Source: Ornatilinea apprima
Lineage (GTDB): Bacteria; Chloroflexota; Anaerolineae; Anaerolineales; Anaerolineaceae
Assembly (NCBI RefSeq): GCF_001306115.1
Contig: NZ_LGCL01000026.1
Span: forward strand, 1-64,000
DNA length: 64,000 bases
Direction: 5' to 3'
Under the pieces are notes generated by a model that was not told where the DNA came from, did not search any database, and saw nothing but the letters and a program-made list of their open reading frames with translations. The position numbers and the translations under genes were made by a program. Shown here piece by piece: positions 34,445 through 43,640 of the stretch; within the stretch, counting starts at the first letter, position 1; each line of letters begins with the position of its first letter.

Positions 34445-35578
34445 TTAATCTTGCAAGCCAAAATAAACACGCGGCAGGCGGTGAGCCATGCTCGTCGCCA
34501 CTTCATAATTAACCGTACCCCAATCCTGGGCTACTTCTTCCATGGTAATACAATCGCTTCCCTGCGCGCCAATCAGAACCACCTCATCACCAACCCGCGC
34601 GTTGGGCACATCCTGCAAAGTAACCATACACTGATCCATGCACACCGTGCCCAGCACCGTCACGCGCTGCCCACAAACCAGCATCTGGCCGCCCTTTTTG
34701 CGCCGGTAGCCATCGGCGTAACCAATCGAGACCACACCCACCCGCTCAGGCGCAGAGGTAACATAGCGGTAGTTGTAACCCACTCCATGTTGAGCCGGCA
34801 GTTCCTTGATTGAGACCAGCCGCGCTTTCAAACTCAACGCCGGTTTGAATCCATCTGGCAGCGGAGCCTCATCCGAGGGATGCAGCCCATAGATCGCGAT
34901 CCCCGCGCGCACCATGTCAAACCGCCCCGCCGGGTGATACAAAGTTCCCGCCGAATTGGAAACATGCACAAGCGCCGGGCGCAGACCTTCTTTTTCCAGT
35001 TGGTCGAGCAATCGGTTCATGCGCTCAATCTGCCAGGCCGTGGTCTCCGCCAGCGGCTCATCGGCGCGCGCGAAATGGGAGAAGATGCCTTCCACCTCAA
35101 ATTCGGGCTGCTGACGCAGCCAGCGTACAAACGCTGCGCCTTCTTCCGGAAACAATCCTAAACGGCCCATTCCTGAGTCGAATTTCACATGCACGGCCAC
35201 TCGTTTCCGGCTGGCTGCCGCCGTCTGCAGGTACTGTTTTGCCACCGCCGGGTCGTAAACCGTAAGAGATATCTTTTCTTCCACCGCTGGCAGCACCTGC
35301 TCAGGCGGTGTATACCCCATCACCAGAATGGGGATTTGCAAACCAGCCGCGCGAAGGATCTGGGCTTCTTCCACTCTTGCTACGCCGCACCACGCGGCGC
35401 CGCCCGCCTCAGCCGCCCGCGCCGTCTCGACTATGCCGTGGCCGTATCCATTGGCTTTGACAACGGCCATCACCGGCTTGCCCGCGATTTCACCCAGTCG
35501 TTTGACGTTATTTCGAATTGCCCCCAGGTCAATTTCTAACCAAGCAGAGAAATTTTCGATGCCATCGGGTTTTTTCAT
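34445..35578 (-). CDS. alr: Alanine racemase
   Basis: 377 residues from the ATG at 35578. A longer in-frame start at 35671 exists, but the -10 element of a promoter (TATACT at 35586-35591) sits seven bases before 35578 and family N-termini begin about here (AWLEIDLGAIRNN). VVKANGYGHG holds the PLP lysine, and HGVGYNYRYV near 260 holds the catalytic Tyr region. It interconverts L- and D-alanine for peptidoglycan. First gene of an alr-recJ unit, probably leaderless. Confidence 0.93.
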   Translation of the reverse strand: MKKPDGIENFSAWLEIDLGAIRNNVKRLGEIAGKPVMAVVKANGYGHGIVETARAAEAGGAAWCGVARVEEAQILRAAGLQIPILVMGYTPPEQVLPAVEEKISLTVYDPAVAKQYLQTAAASRKRVAVHVKFDSGMGRLGLFPEEGAAFVRWLRQQPEFEVEGIFSHFARADEPLAETTAWQIERMNRLLDQLEKEGLRPALVHVSNSAGTLYHPAGRFDMVRAGIAIYGLHPSDEAPLPDGFKPALSLKARLVSIKELPAQHGVGYNYRYVTSAPERVGVVSIGYADGYRRKKGGQMLVCGQRVTVLGTVCMDQCMVTLQDVPNARVGDEVVLIGAQGSDCITMEEVAQDWGTVNYEVATSMAHRLPRVYFGLQD

Positions 35579-35585
35579 AGCCAAT

Positions 35586-35614
35586 AGTATATCCTTGCAT
35601 TCATCTTCCGGCAA
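35586..35614 (-). promoter_or_regulatory. Leaderless promoter of alr
   Basis: On the minus strand TTGCCG (35609-35614), a 17-base spacer and TATACT (35586-35591) are followed after seven bases by the ATG. The same geometry as at 31950-31986 supports a leaderless transcript. AAGGA is 13 bases before the ATG, too far to be a normal ribosome site. Confidence 0.5.
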
Positions 35615-35784
35615 GACGTCGCCAAATCCGCTTCCTTCAATTTTGAACCATCCCGCCTCGAGCGGTAACAATTTTATAATGGAATGTTTGTAAAGACACC
35701 GTAATGTTCGAAGTTCGCTTGAATCAACAGCCTATGATAAGATTAGGACTGGTTTGACTCTTCACAAAGGATCATGATTACTGC

Positions 35785-36906
35785 ATGCTATCACAAGTCT
35801 CTCCCGCTTTTCAATTCGAACTGATCGCCCAAGACGGTAACGCCCGCGCGGGCGTCTTCCACACCCCTCACGGCGATATCCTCACACCGGTTTTCGCCCC
35901 CGTGGGCACACAGGCCACGGTCAAAGCCGTCTCATCGCGCCAGTTGACAGAGCTGGGCGCCTCCCTCATTCTGGCCAACACCTATCATCTCTACCTGCGC
36001 CCCGGATCAGACTTGATCGCCGAATTTGGCGGGCTGCACCAGTTTATGAACTGGCACGGACCCATTCTCACCGATTCTGGCGGCTACCAGGTATTCTCTC
36101 TGTCGTCCATCCGCAAAGTTGATGAAGACGGCGTAACCTTCCGCAGCCACATTGATGGCTCCACGCACCGCCTGACCCCCGAAAAAGCGATCTCCATTCA
36201 GGAACAATTGGGCTCCGATATCATCATGGCATTTGACGAGTGCCCCGACCCGTATGACCCGAAATACAACCAGAAAGCCATGGAGCGCACCCACCGCTGG
36301 GCTGAGCGCTGCCTGGCAGCCCAAACTCGCCGCGACCAGGCCTTATTCGGCATTGTGCAAGGCGGGGTCTTCCCAGACCTGCGCGCCCGTTCAGCGGAGT
36401 TTATCTCCTCATTGGGCTTCCCTGGCCACGCCATTGGCGGGCTTTCGGTGGGCGAAACCAAAGAAGAAATGCACGCCATGCTCGAAGTTGTTACGCCCAT
36501 CCTGCCAGCAGACCGGCCCCGCTACCTGATGGGCGTTGGCTCCCCGGAAGATCTGGTCAACGGCGTTTTGCGCGGCGTGGATATCTTTGATTGCGTGCTG
36601 CCCACCCGCCTGGCCCGGCATAAAGCCGCCCTGACCATGACCGGGCGCATCAACCTGCTCAACTCTGTCAACACCCGCAGCCAAAGCCCCATTGAAGAGG
36701 GCTGCCAGTGCTATACTTGCCAGCATTACTCGCGCGCCTACTTGCGCCACATGCTGGTTGCCAAAGAAATCTTGGGCGCGACGCTGATTTCCATTCATAA
36801 TCTGCACGTCTTATTGGAATTGATGCGCCAGGCGCGCCAGGCCATCATCGAACATCGCTATTCTGCCTTTGCCAGTAACTTCCTCGAAAATTACCGGCTT
36901 CCATAA
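35785..36906 (+). CDS. tgt: tRNA-guanine transglycosylase
   Basis: 373 residues. Catalytic Asp region LTDSGGYQVFSL, GGLSVGETKEEM, a second Asp in FDCVLPTRLARH, and the zinc site CQCYTCQHYSRAYLRHML near the C-terminus (CxCxxC plus His). It exchanges guanine-34 for preQ1 in tRNAs with GUN anticodons for queuosine synthesis. Length and motifs are normal for bacterial Tgt. Followed by uppP after 21 bases on the same strand. Confidence 0.95.
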   Translation: MLSQVSPAFQFELIAQDGNARAGVFHTPHGDILTPVFAPVGTQATVKAVSSRQLTELGASLILANTYHLYLRPGSDLIAEFGGLHQFMNWHGPILTDSGGYQVFSLSSIRKVDEDGVTFRSHIDGSTHRLTPEKAISIQEQLGSDIIMAFDECPDPYDPKYNQKAMERTHRWAERCLAAQTRRDQALFGIVQGGVFPDLRARSAEFISSLGFPGHAIGGLSVGETKEEMHAMLEVVTPILPADRPRYLMGVGSPEDLVNGVLRGVDIFDCVLPTRLARHKAALTMTGRINLLNSVNTRSQSPIEEGCQCYTCQHYSRAYLRHMLVAKEILGATLISIHNLHVLLELMRQARQAIIEHRYSAFASNFLENYRLP

Positions 36907-36927
36907 TCACCTGGGGGATTCTCGCGC

Positions 36928-37755
36928 ATGACCGTTCTTCAATCCATCATTCTTGGCTTCATACAGGGCCTAACCGAATTTTTACCCATTTCCAGCTCCG
37001 GGCATCTGGTTCTGATCCCGCACCTTTTCGGCTGGGAACTGGACCCTGATTTCGTTTTCATCTTTGACGTGCTGGTGCAAATGGGCACCCTGGTCGCGGT
37101 GATCCTCTATTACCGCAGCCACTTATGGAAAATTGCCAGCGCTTTTTTGAACAGTCTGAAGACCCGCCAACCCTTTGCCGAACAGGATTCTCGTTTGGGG
37201 TGGTGCCTGATTTTGGCCACCCTGCCCGGCGTTACCATCGCGCTGATCATCAACGGAGTTGTCGAAACCGCCTTTAAGAGTCCGCTGATGGTTGCCGGAT
37301 TCTTGTTCCTCACTGCCGGGTTACTGGTACTGAGCGAGCAGGCCGGCAAGCAGACCCGCCGGATGGAACAGCTCAAAGCCGTGGACGCGTTGTGGATTGG
37401 CCTGGCTCAGGCGCTTTCTATCTTTCCCGGTGTTTCTCGCTCCGGTGCCACCATCAGCGGCGGTATGCTGCGCGGCTTGGATCGCAAAGACTCGGCAGAT
37501 TTCTCATTTCTGATGTCTATTCCCATCATGATTGGCGCGGGCGTTTACAGCCTGGCCGACCTGGCTCAAACCCCTGCCCTCTTCACCTATCTCCCCCAAT
37601 TGGCCAGCGGATTTATCACAGCGGCTGTGGTAGGATATTTAAGTATTGCCTGGCTGCTGCGCTTCCTGAAAAAACAGTCGCTGAAATGGTTCGCGCTCTA
37701 CTGTGCCCTGATGGGCAGTCTGGTGCTGATTTTGGAATATGCAACCTCGTTTTAA
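36928..37755 (+). CDS. uppP: Undecaprenyl-diphosphatase (UppP/BacA)
   Basis: 275 residues, eight or so membrane segments. QGLTEFLPISSSGHLVL and the second signature PGVSRSGATISGGM (about 160-185) are the catalytic motifs. It recycles the lipid carrier undecaprenyl diphosphate for cell-wall synthesis and gives bacitracin tolerance. The C-terminus overlaps the next gene by 17 bases, indicating coupling. Together with alr, the nearby glycosyltransferase and the GH3 enzyme it shows a cell-envelope theme. Confidence 0.94.
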   Translation: MTVLQSIILGFIQGLTEFLPISSSGHLVLIPHLFGWELDPDFVFIFDVLVQMGTLVAVILYYRSHLWKIASAFLNSLKTRQPFAEQDSRLGWCLILATLPGVTIALIINGVVETAFKSPLMVAGFLFLTAGLLVLSEQAGKQTRRMEQLKAVDALWIGLAQALSIFPGVSRSGATISGGMLRGLDRKDSADFSFLMSIPIMIGAGVYSLADLAQTPALFTYLPQLASGFITAAVVGYLSIAWLLRFLKKQSLKWFALYCALMGSLVLILEYATSF

Positions 37756-38455
37756 CCGGTTCGCCATCCTGGCAGTGCTGATTCTGGCCGCCTGCCAGCC
37801 AGTCCTGCCAGAGGCTCCCCTCTCCACACCCGAAATTTGGCGCGTGCAGATGCCGGCTTCGCTTGCCTGGTTGGGCGCGCGAATGAACGTCTGCGCCCAA
37901 CAGCAGGCCGGTGTAGCGCTGCTGGTAGATTACCAGCCCCCAACCACACCGCTTCTGGAAGCCAGCGATGTACTTGTCCGCTGGGGAGACCCAGACCCGC
38001 AGGACAGATCAGATTGGTACAAAATTGGGGAAGAATCCCTGGCCATCATCATCCATCCTCAAAACACCACCACCGCGATCAGCCCAGAACAGCTCCGCCA
38101 GGCCTTTACCGGCCAGGTGCGCGACTGGTCAGAAATTTCTGATTATTCACAGGTTCTGGTTCCGGTTAACCTCCCCGGCCAGGATGAAACTACGCTGGTC
38201 ATGGGTGCCGTTTCGGGCGAGGCTCCTTCCATCACCGATCGAACCCTCATCGCTGCCGACCCCGCCGCGATGATCGAGCTGGTCGCGGCCAACCCCGGTG
38301 CCATCGGCTACCTGCCCTCCCGCTGGCTGAATGAAAGCGTGCGCGAGATATCGCTGTCCGGCGACCAGCCAGTTATCACCACTCGCCCCTTGCTGGTCAA
38401 ATTCACATCCCCGCCAACCCCCGCGCAAACCGGATGGCTGGCCTGCCTTCAGTAA
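37739..38455 (+). CDS. Lipoprotein with PstS-like substrate-binding domain
   Basis: 238 residues with a signal peptide ending in the lipobox LAAC (about residues 16-19), so it is exported and lipidated. The rest resembles the phosphate-binding-protein-like (PBP-like) fold: ISPEQLRQAFTGQVRDWSEI (typical of PstS) and AIGYLPSRWL near the end. The ligand cannot be assigned; no transporter genes stand nearby. It overlaps uppP by 17 bases, so it may serve in cell-envelope phosphate handling. The fragmentary similarity makes the substrate uncertain. Confidence 0.65.
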   Translation: MQPRFNRFAILAVLILAACQPVLPEAPLSTPEIWRVQMPASLAWLGARMNVCAQQQAGVALLVDYQPPTTPLLEASDVLVRWGDPDPQDRSDWYKIGEESLAIIIHPQNTTTAISPEQLRQAFTGQVRDWSEISDYSQVLVPVNLPGQDETTLVMGAVSGEAPSITDRTLIAADPAAMIELVAANPGAIGYLPSRWLNESVREISLSGDQPVITTRPLLVKFTSPPTPAQTGWLACLQ

Positions 38456-38462
38456 TCTCTCC

Positions 38463-38975
38463 TCAATCCAAGAGTAAAGCCATATAATCTTCGTCTATAT
38501 ATTGATTATCTACACGCAAAGAATGGCGCTTCACTCCTTCTTTTAGAAAGCCCATGCGTTTGTAAAGGCCAATCGCCCGCTGGTTGTGCGCCATTACCGT
38601 CAGCTCCAGGCGCGTGATTCCGCTCTGCTTTGCCCAGCCAATCAGGTCCGCGAACAGGCGTTTGCCCCAACCCTGCCCGCAAAACGCCTGCCGGATTCCT
38701 GTGGTGATGTAGGCGCTGTGCCGGTTGCGGCGATAACTCCCCGACTGTGCCGAAAGGTAGCCAACCAGCTCACCGTCGCATTCCATCACCGCCAGGTAAT
38801 CCCGCTCCACAGCGGCAATCCGCTCCAAAGTTGCCCGCATTTCCTCCTCAGAAGTCAGCCGCTCGCCCGGCTCCAGCATTAAAAAAGCGGTTTCAACATC
38901 CAACGCTTTTTTCAGCGCCAAAAACGCGCTGGCATCTTCGGGGGTTGCTCTCCTCAGAAAGACATTCTCTCTCAT
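38463..38975 (-). CDS. GNAT-family N-acetyltransferase
   Basis: 170 residues. GNAT motif A is present as RQAFCGQGWGKRLFADLI (Q/R-x-x-G-x-G/A), followed by LTVMAHNQRAIGLYKRMGF (motif B), the pattern of RimI/ribosomal-acetyltransferase-like proteins. Acetyl-CoA is the donor; the acceptor is unknown. It is immediately downstream (no gap) of the alpha/beta hydrolase gene and convergent with the lipoprotein gene. Confidence 0.85.
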   Translation of the reverse strand: MRENVFLRRATPEDASAFLALKKALDVETAFLMLEPGERLTSEEEMRATLERIAAVERDYLAVMECDGELVGYLSAQSGSYRRNRHSAYITTGIRQAFCGQGWGKRLFADLIGWAKQSGITRLELTVMAHNQRAIGLYKRMGFLKEGVKRHSLRVDNQYIDEDYMALLLD

Positions 38976-39803
38976 TTAGAAGCGCCTTCGCTGCTTGCGC
39001 AAAAAGCGTTTGATCGCGTCACGCGCTGCCATGTACTGCTCGCGGTGAATGCTATGTCCCGAACCGGCGATATACTCCACTTCCAGATTGCGCCACAACC
39101 GTTTCGCCTCTTCCGCAGTTTCGGCGGAAACCATACCGCCCTTTTCTGTATCCGCGATGAGCATCAGGCCATCACATTGAATTTTTGAGACAACTTCCTG
39201 CCAGGGCATGCGCGGGTTGAGATACCGTTGGGCAATCAACGGGCTGACCAGCTTCAGGGCTTTTCCCCACTGTAGAAATTCGCTCTCATCCCAGGTCGGG
39301 TTTTCCTCTTTGCCCAGGGCGATGATTTGTTCCAGCGGCATGGCTTTTACCTTCACGAGTTCCTGGCGAAACTGTTCGGCTGCCGCTTCCCGCTCTGCTG
39401 AGGTGGCGTTTTGCAGCCGGTCTGGCCAGGGCGGATCTTCCAGCACCACCGCACTGACCATGTGCGGGTATAATGCCGCAAAGGTGGCGGCCGTCTCTGC
39501 GCCCATAGAATGACCAATCACTGCCGGCTTATTGAGCGCCAGCTCTTGCACCACAGCTGCCACATCGCCGGCCATTTCTTCCTGCCCATAACCGCTTTCT
39601 GGCGCGTCTGAAAGGCCGTGCCCACGCGCGTCGATCAGCACTACGTCATATTCCGGCTCAAACACCAACGGCAGGCGGTTCCAACACAACCCCGAATCGC
39701 CACGCCCATGTAAAAAGATCAGGGCGGGTTTTTCATCACCCGTGCGGTAATATTGAATCCGCACGCCCTGGTTCATTACCGATCCGTACATCAGTTTTCT
39801 CAT
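38976..39803 (-). CDS. Alpha/beta-fold hydrolase
   Basis: 275 residues. HGRGDSG (oxyanion), GHSMGAE (nucleophile Ser elbow), DARGHGLSD strand, GSGHSIHRE (catalytic His) and LIADTEKGG with the Asp region near 215. The sequence is of the general hydrolase/epoxide-hydrolase type without membrane or signal features. The substrate is unknown. Its stop directly meets the ATG of the acetyltransferase gene, so the two form one unit. Confidence 0.83.
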   Translation of the reverse strand: MRKLMYGSVMNQGVRIQYYRTGDEKPALIFLHGRGDSGLCWNRLPLVFEPEYDVVLIDARGHGLSDAPESGYGQEEMAGDVAAVVQELALNKPAVIGHSMGAETAATFAALYPHMVSAVVLEDPPWPDRLQNATSAEREAAAEQFRQELVKVKAMPLEQIIALGKEENPTWDESEFLQWGKALKLVSPLIAQRYLNPRMPWQEVVSKIQCDGLMLIADTEKGGMVSAETAEEAKRLWRNLEVEYIAGSGHSIHREQYMAARDAIKRFLRKQRRRF

Positions 39804-39896
39804 CGCGACCTCACCTGTTGCGTATCATAAAAATTATGCGTGGTTCCGTTCCGCCATTCAATCCACCCGCGGCTTGAACCAACCCATCCTCATTCC

Positions 39897-40652
39897 TCAT
39901 TCGTTCTTCTGACGCACCGGGGCAAAAAAATGAGAGATCGGCAAGTGCCGTTCCTGATCGGGATTCTTCAGGTAGGTATACCGCTCAATGCGGTTGGGCC
40001 CATCCATTTCATACACCAGCGGAATGCCAGTCGGAATTTGAAGGTCAGGCACTTGCTCCTCGTCAATTTGGTTCAAATAGGTTACCAGCGCACGCAAACT
40101 ATTGCCATGCGCCACCACCAGCACGTTCTTGTTTTGTTGTACTTCTTTGCAGATCACGTCCTGCCAATACGGCAGCACGCGCTGGAGAGTGTCTTCCAGC
40201 GATTCTCCAGCGGGAAGCAGATTCGCCGGCACGTCTTTATAGCGCGCGTCAAACCGCGGGTGCCGCGGATCGCCGACCGACAGTTGCGGCGGCTGGCCCC
40301 TAAAAGTTCTCCGCCAGGTAAACACCTTCTCTTTTCCCAGGCGCTCACCCATTTCGGCTTTGTTGAATCCCTGCAGCGCGCCATAATGCCGCTCATTCAG
40401 CCGCCAACTGTTGCAGGTCGGCACCCACAACAAGTCCATCGCGTCCAACACCATCCACAGAGTCTGCACGGCGCGCTTCAAGCAAGAGGTAAACGCGCAA
40501 TCGAAATGGAAATTTAGATCGCGCAGCAGACGACCAGCCTGCCAGGCCTCATCCACACCCCGCCGGGTCAGATCAACATCGGTCCACCCGGTGAAGCGGT
40601 TTTCGCGGTTCCAGACGCTCTCCCCATGCCTCAGCAAAACCAGTCGGCTCAT
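39897..40652 (-). CDS. gpmA: 2,3-bisphosphoglycerate-dependent phosphoglycerate mutase
   Basis: 251 residues from the ATG at 40652, chosen for AGGAAAGGATCG before it; a longer start exists upstream. RHGESVWNRENRFTGW carries the phospho-His with the Arg and Glu, HYGALQGFNKAEMGERLG and VVAHGNSLRAL follow the dPGM pattern, and the C-terminus ends near residue 251. It interconverts 3- and 2-phosphoglycerate using 2,3-bisphosphoglycerate as cofactor. The cpgS-like gene in the window may affect its cofactor pool. Monocistronic and divergent from the glycosylase gene. Confidence 0.95.
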   Translation of the reverse strand: MSRLVLLRHGESVWNRENRFTGWTDVDLTRRGVDEAWQAGRLLRDLNFHFDCAFTSCLKRAVQTLWMVLDAMDLLWVPTCNSWRLNERHYGALQGFNKAEMGERLGKEKVFTWRRTFRGQPPQLSVGDPRHPRFDARYKDVPANLLPAGESLEDTLQRVLPYWQDVICKEVQQNKNVLVVAHGNSLRALVTYLNQIDEEQVPDLQIPTGIPLVYEMDGPNRIERYTYLKNPDQERHLPISHFFAPVRQKNE

Positions 40653-40750
40653 CACGATCCTTTCCTCTGCTATGAAAGAAATTGTAACCGAGGTGGAGAT
40701 GATCTTCAACGTGTTTTCAAAGCCTTTCCCGAGTAGACCCTGATCAGACC

Positions 40751-40779
40751 TTGCCCAGACCGTTGCTTTTCTATATAAT
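40751..40779 (+). promoter_or_regulatory. Promoter of the Fpg/Nei-type glycosylase gene
   Basis: TTGCCC (40751-40756), 17-base spacer, TATAAT (40774-40779); the ATG follows 41 bases downstream with TGTGAGGAAATC as ribosome site. It lies in the divergent gap with gpmA. Confidence 0.6.
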
Positions 40780-40820
40780 CATATTCATAGAACACTTTCC
40801 CTATGAATTGTGAGGAAATC

Positions 40821-41636
40821 ATGCCTGAACTGCCCGAAATTGCCAACCGCACCCGTGAAATCCAGGAAAACCTGATCGGCAAACAAATTGCATCCATAAC
40901 CATTATCCAGCCCAAATGTCTCAACTGCCCGCCCGAAGAATTTCAAGCCAGCCTCAATGGAGCTGTGATTCAATCCGCACGGTATAAGGGCAAATGGATT
41001 TTTGTGGAAACCACCCAGGGCTGGCTGTTGCTCAATATGGGCATGGGCGGGGAAATGATCCTGACCGACCCGCAGCACCTCCCTGAAAAAAACCGCCTCA
41101 TCTTCCACTTTGCCGACCAAACCTGCCTCTCGGTCAACTTCTGGTGGTTTGGCTATGCTCATTATGTCCCCACCGGTCAGCTAGACCAGCACGAAATGTC
41201 CGCGAAATTGGGGCCCAATGTGCTTGACCTCTCCCCCGAAGAGTTCTCCACGCTTCTGAGCAGCAAAAAAGGACAGCTCAAATCCTTCCTGCTCAATCAG
41301 TCCAATCTGGCGGGGATTGGCAACGCTTATATCCACGATATCCTCTTCTTTGCCGGTCTGCACCCGCTGCGTCCCATTCCCACTTTAAGCAGTGATGAAA
41401 TCGCCCGTCTGTACGCCGCCATTCGCAAAGGGTTGACGATGAGCCTGGAAAAAGGCGGCGCCTGGTATGAGCTGAACCTGTACGGCCAAAAAGGCGGCTT
41501 CACTCTGGAAGACCTGGTCATCGCTTATAAAGACAACCAGCCCTGCCCTTCCTGTGGAACCCCCATCCAAAAACTGAAAACCGGCAGCACCAGCAGCTTC
41601 CTTTGCCCCGCCTGCCAGCCGCTGGACAACCGCTAG
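40821..41636 (+). CDS. Fpg/Nei-family DNA glycosylase
   Basis: 271 residues. The start at 40821 is fixed by biology: the mature protein must start Pro-Glu, and the sequence is MPELPEI, with Pro2 the catalytic nucleophile and Glu3 its partner. SARYKGKW includes the conserved Lys. LAGIGNAYIHDILFFAGLHP is the helix-two-turn-helix. A zinc finger CPSC ... CPAC closes the protein (about 242-268), but the canonical Arg of the finger's GRxTxYCP loop is replaced (TGSTSSFLCP). It removes oxidised bases; the altered loop leaves substrate range uncertain. Confidence 0.85.
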   Translation: MPELPEIANRTREIQENLIGKQIASITIIQPKCLNCPPEEFQASLNGAVIQSARYKGKWIFVETTQGWLLLNMGMGGEMILTDPQHLPEKNRLIFHFADQTCLSVNFWWFGYAHYVPTGQLDQHEMSAKLGPNVLDLSPEEFSTLLSSKKGQLKSFLLNQSNLAGIGNAYIHDILFFAGLHPLRPIPTLSSDEIARLYAAIRKGLTMSLEKGGAWYELNLYGQKGGFTLEDLVIAYKDNQPCPSCGTPIQKLKTGSTSSFLCPACQPLDNR

Positions 41637-41825
41637 CGGTATTCAAACTGTTAACCTCACCTTTTGGCCAGTTACAATCCCCGCCAGGCGGTAGTTCAAA
41701 GGGATTCCAATTTGTGAGATCATCATTCTGGCAGAGCAATTCGGGCTGCCTGCCGTTGCATTTCCCACCAAGGCGCCGCTGTAGGCTATAATGGAATGCC
41801 CTAATCAACATTACCGGAGGCTCGA

Positions 41826-43640
41826 TTGACTGCCTTATCCTATTATCTCAATTACGACCTTAAGCAGGCCATCACCAAGCACCGTCTGGTGGGGCTGTGG
41901 CGGTTAATGCACGGTTTCGAGTGGAAATATGTCGGCGCCACCCTCAGCCTGGGAATCGCCGCGACCGCCAAAACCGTTACCTACCTATTGTTACGCTACT
42001 TTGTAGACACCTTCTTCGCCAGCGATACCACCCCGTTTTCTGTGGGCTGGATCGCGGCTGGCTTCCTCGCGCTGGCGCTGGTCGAAGGCAGTTTTACCTT
42101 TCTCAGCGGACGCCTGGCAGCCCAAACCGCCGAAAGCGTTGCCCGCCGCCTGCGCAACTATCTTTACGATCACATCCAGCATCTCTCCTTTGCCTACCAC
42201 GCCGAAACCGACACCGGCGAACTCATCCAGCGCAGCACTTCCGATGTCGACGCCATGCGCCGTTTCTACGCGGACCAGGCCATCGGCGTCGGCCGCATCG
42301 TTCTGCTTTTCCTGGTCAACTTCGCCGCCATTTACCTGCTAAACCCGCGCCTGGCATGGTTATCCATTATCGTGGTTCCGCTGGTGGTGGCTGTTTCGCT
42401 GTTCTTCTTCAAAAAAGTTTCTGACGCGTACGAAGCCTACCAGGAGCAGGACGCGGTTCTTTCCACCACCTTGCAGGAGAATCTCACCGGTGTGCGTGTG
42501 GTGAAAGCGTTTGCCCGTCAGGAATATGAGATCAAGAAATTTGAAGCCGACAACTTGGAAAAATTTTTCCGCGGAAAAAAACTGCTCACCATGCACTCGC
42601 TTTTCTGGCCGGTCTCCGATATTCTGTGCGGCCTGCAAATGCTGGGTGGTTTTTACGCTGGCGCGATGATGGCCATCAACAATGAAATCAGTTTCGGAAC
42701 GTACCTGGCCTATGCCGGCCTGGTAGTCTGGATCATCTTCCCCATGCGCAATCTTGGACGCCTGATCGTGCAAATGTCCACCGGCATGGTCTCGTTCAAT
42801 CGCATCATGGAGATTATCAAGCAAGACCGCGAACCGCTGGATGATGGCGATTATTCGCCCGCCGGGAAAATTACAGGAAACATCGAATTCAAAGATGTCT
42901 GCTTCGAATATGAAAAAGGCAGCGAAGTGCTGCGCGGAATCAATTTTGAATGCCGCGCCGGGCAGTCCATCGCCTTGCTAGGCTCCACCGGCTCCGGCAA
43001 GTCTACCCTTGTCAATCTGCTGCCGCGCTTTTACGACTACAACGGCGGGTCGATTCTGTTAGACGGCGTAGAGCTGAACCGCTACCCGCGCCGCTTCCTG
43101 CGTCAGCAGATCGGCATCGTAGAGCAAGAACCATTCCTCTTTTCGCGCACCATTCGCGAGAATATCACCTACGGCGTTGGCCGCCAGGTTTCGGAGGAAG
43201 AAATCGAAAAAGCCGCACGCGCCGCGGCCATCCATGATGTGATTCTGTCCTTCCCGAAAGGCTACGACACCCTGGTGGGTGAAAAAGGCGTAACCGTCTC
43301 TGGCGGTCAAAAACAGCGCATCGCCATCGCCCGCACTCTGCTCAAAGACCCGCGCATTCTCATCCTCGACGACTCAACCAGTTCGGTAGACACCGAGACC
43401 GAAGCCGAGATCCGCGAAGCCCTGCAAAACCTGATGCGGAACCGCACCACCTTCATTATTGCGCACCGCATTCAAAGCATTATGAACGCAGACCTGATCC
43501 TCGTCCTCGATAAAGGTCAGATCATTCAAAAAGGCACCCATGAGACTCTCGCCACTCAACCCGGCATGTATCGTGATATTTTTGACATTCAAACGCGCAT
43601 TGACGTGGAATTGGAAAAGGAGGTAAGCAGTGTCGGATAG
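41826..43640 (+). CDS. ABC exporter half-transporter, degenerate-site subunit
   Basis: 604 residues with a TTG start, with CCGGAGG five bases upstream and a TATAAT at 41787-41792. An ABC type-1 membrane domain of six segments (about 20-330) is followed by the ATPase domain with SLLGSTGSGKST (Walker A), VSGGQKQRIAIAR (signature) and ILILDDSTSSVD, where the residue after Walker B is Asp instead of Glu. That pattern marks the degenerate site of heterodimeric exporters such as TM287/288 and BmrCD. The next gene, overlapping by 11 bases, is its partner. Substrate unknown (multidrug or lipid). Confidence 0.88.
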   Translation: MTALSYYLNYDLKQAITKHRLVGLWRLMHGFEWKYVGATLSLGIAATAKTVTYLLLRYFVDTFFASDTTPFSVGWIAAGFLALALVEGSFTFLSGRLAAQTAESVARRLRNYLYDHIQHLSFAYHAETDTGELIQRSTSDVDAMRRFYADQAIGVGRIVLLFLVNFAAIYLLNPRLAWLSIIVVPLVVAVSLFFFKKVSDAYEAYQEQDAVLSTTLQENLTGVRVVKAFARQEYEIKKFEADNLEKFFRGKKLLTMHSLFWPVSDILCGLQMLGGFYAGAMMAINNEISFGTYLAYAGLVVWIIFPMRNLGRLIVQMSTGMVSFNRIMEIIKQDREPLDDGDYSPAGKITGNIEFKDVCFEYEKGSEVLRGINFECRAGQSIALLGSTGSGKSTLVNLLPRFYDYNGGSILLDGVELNRYPRRFLRQQIGIVEQEPFLFSRTIRENITYGVGRQVSEEEIEKAARAAAIHDVILSFPKGYDTLVGEKGVTVSGGQKQRIAIARTLLKDPRILILDDSTSSVDTETEAEIREALQNLMRNRTTFIIAHRIQSIMNADLILVLDKGQIIQKGTHETLATQPGMYRDIFDIQTRIDVELEKEVSSVG

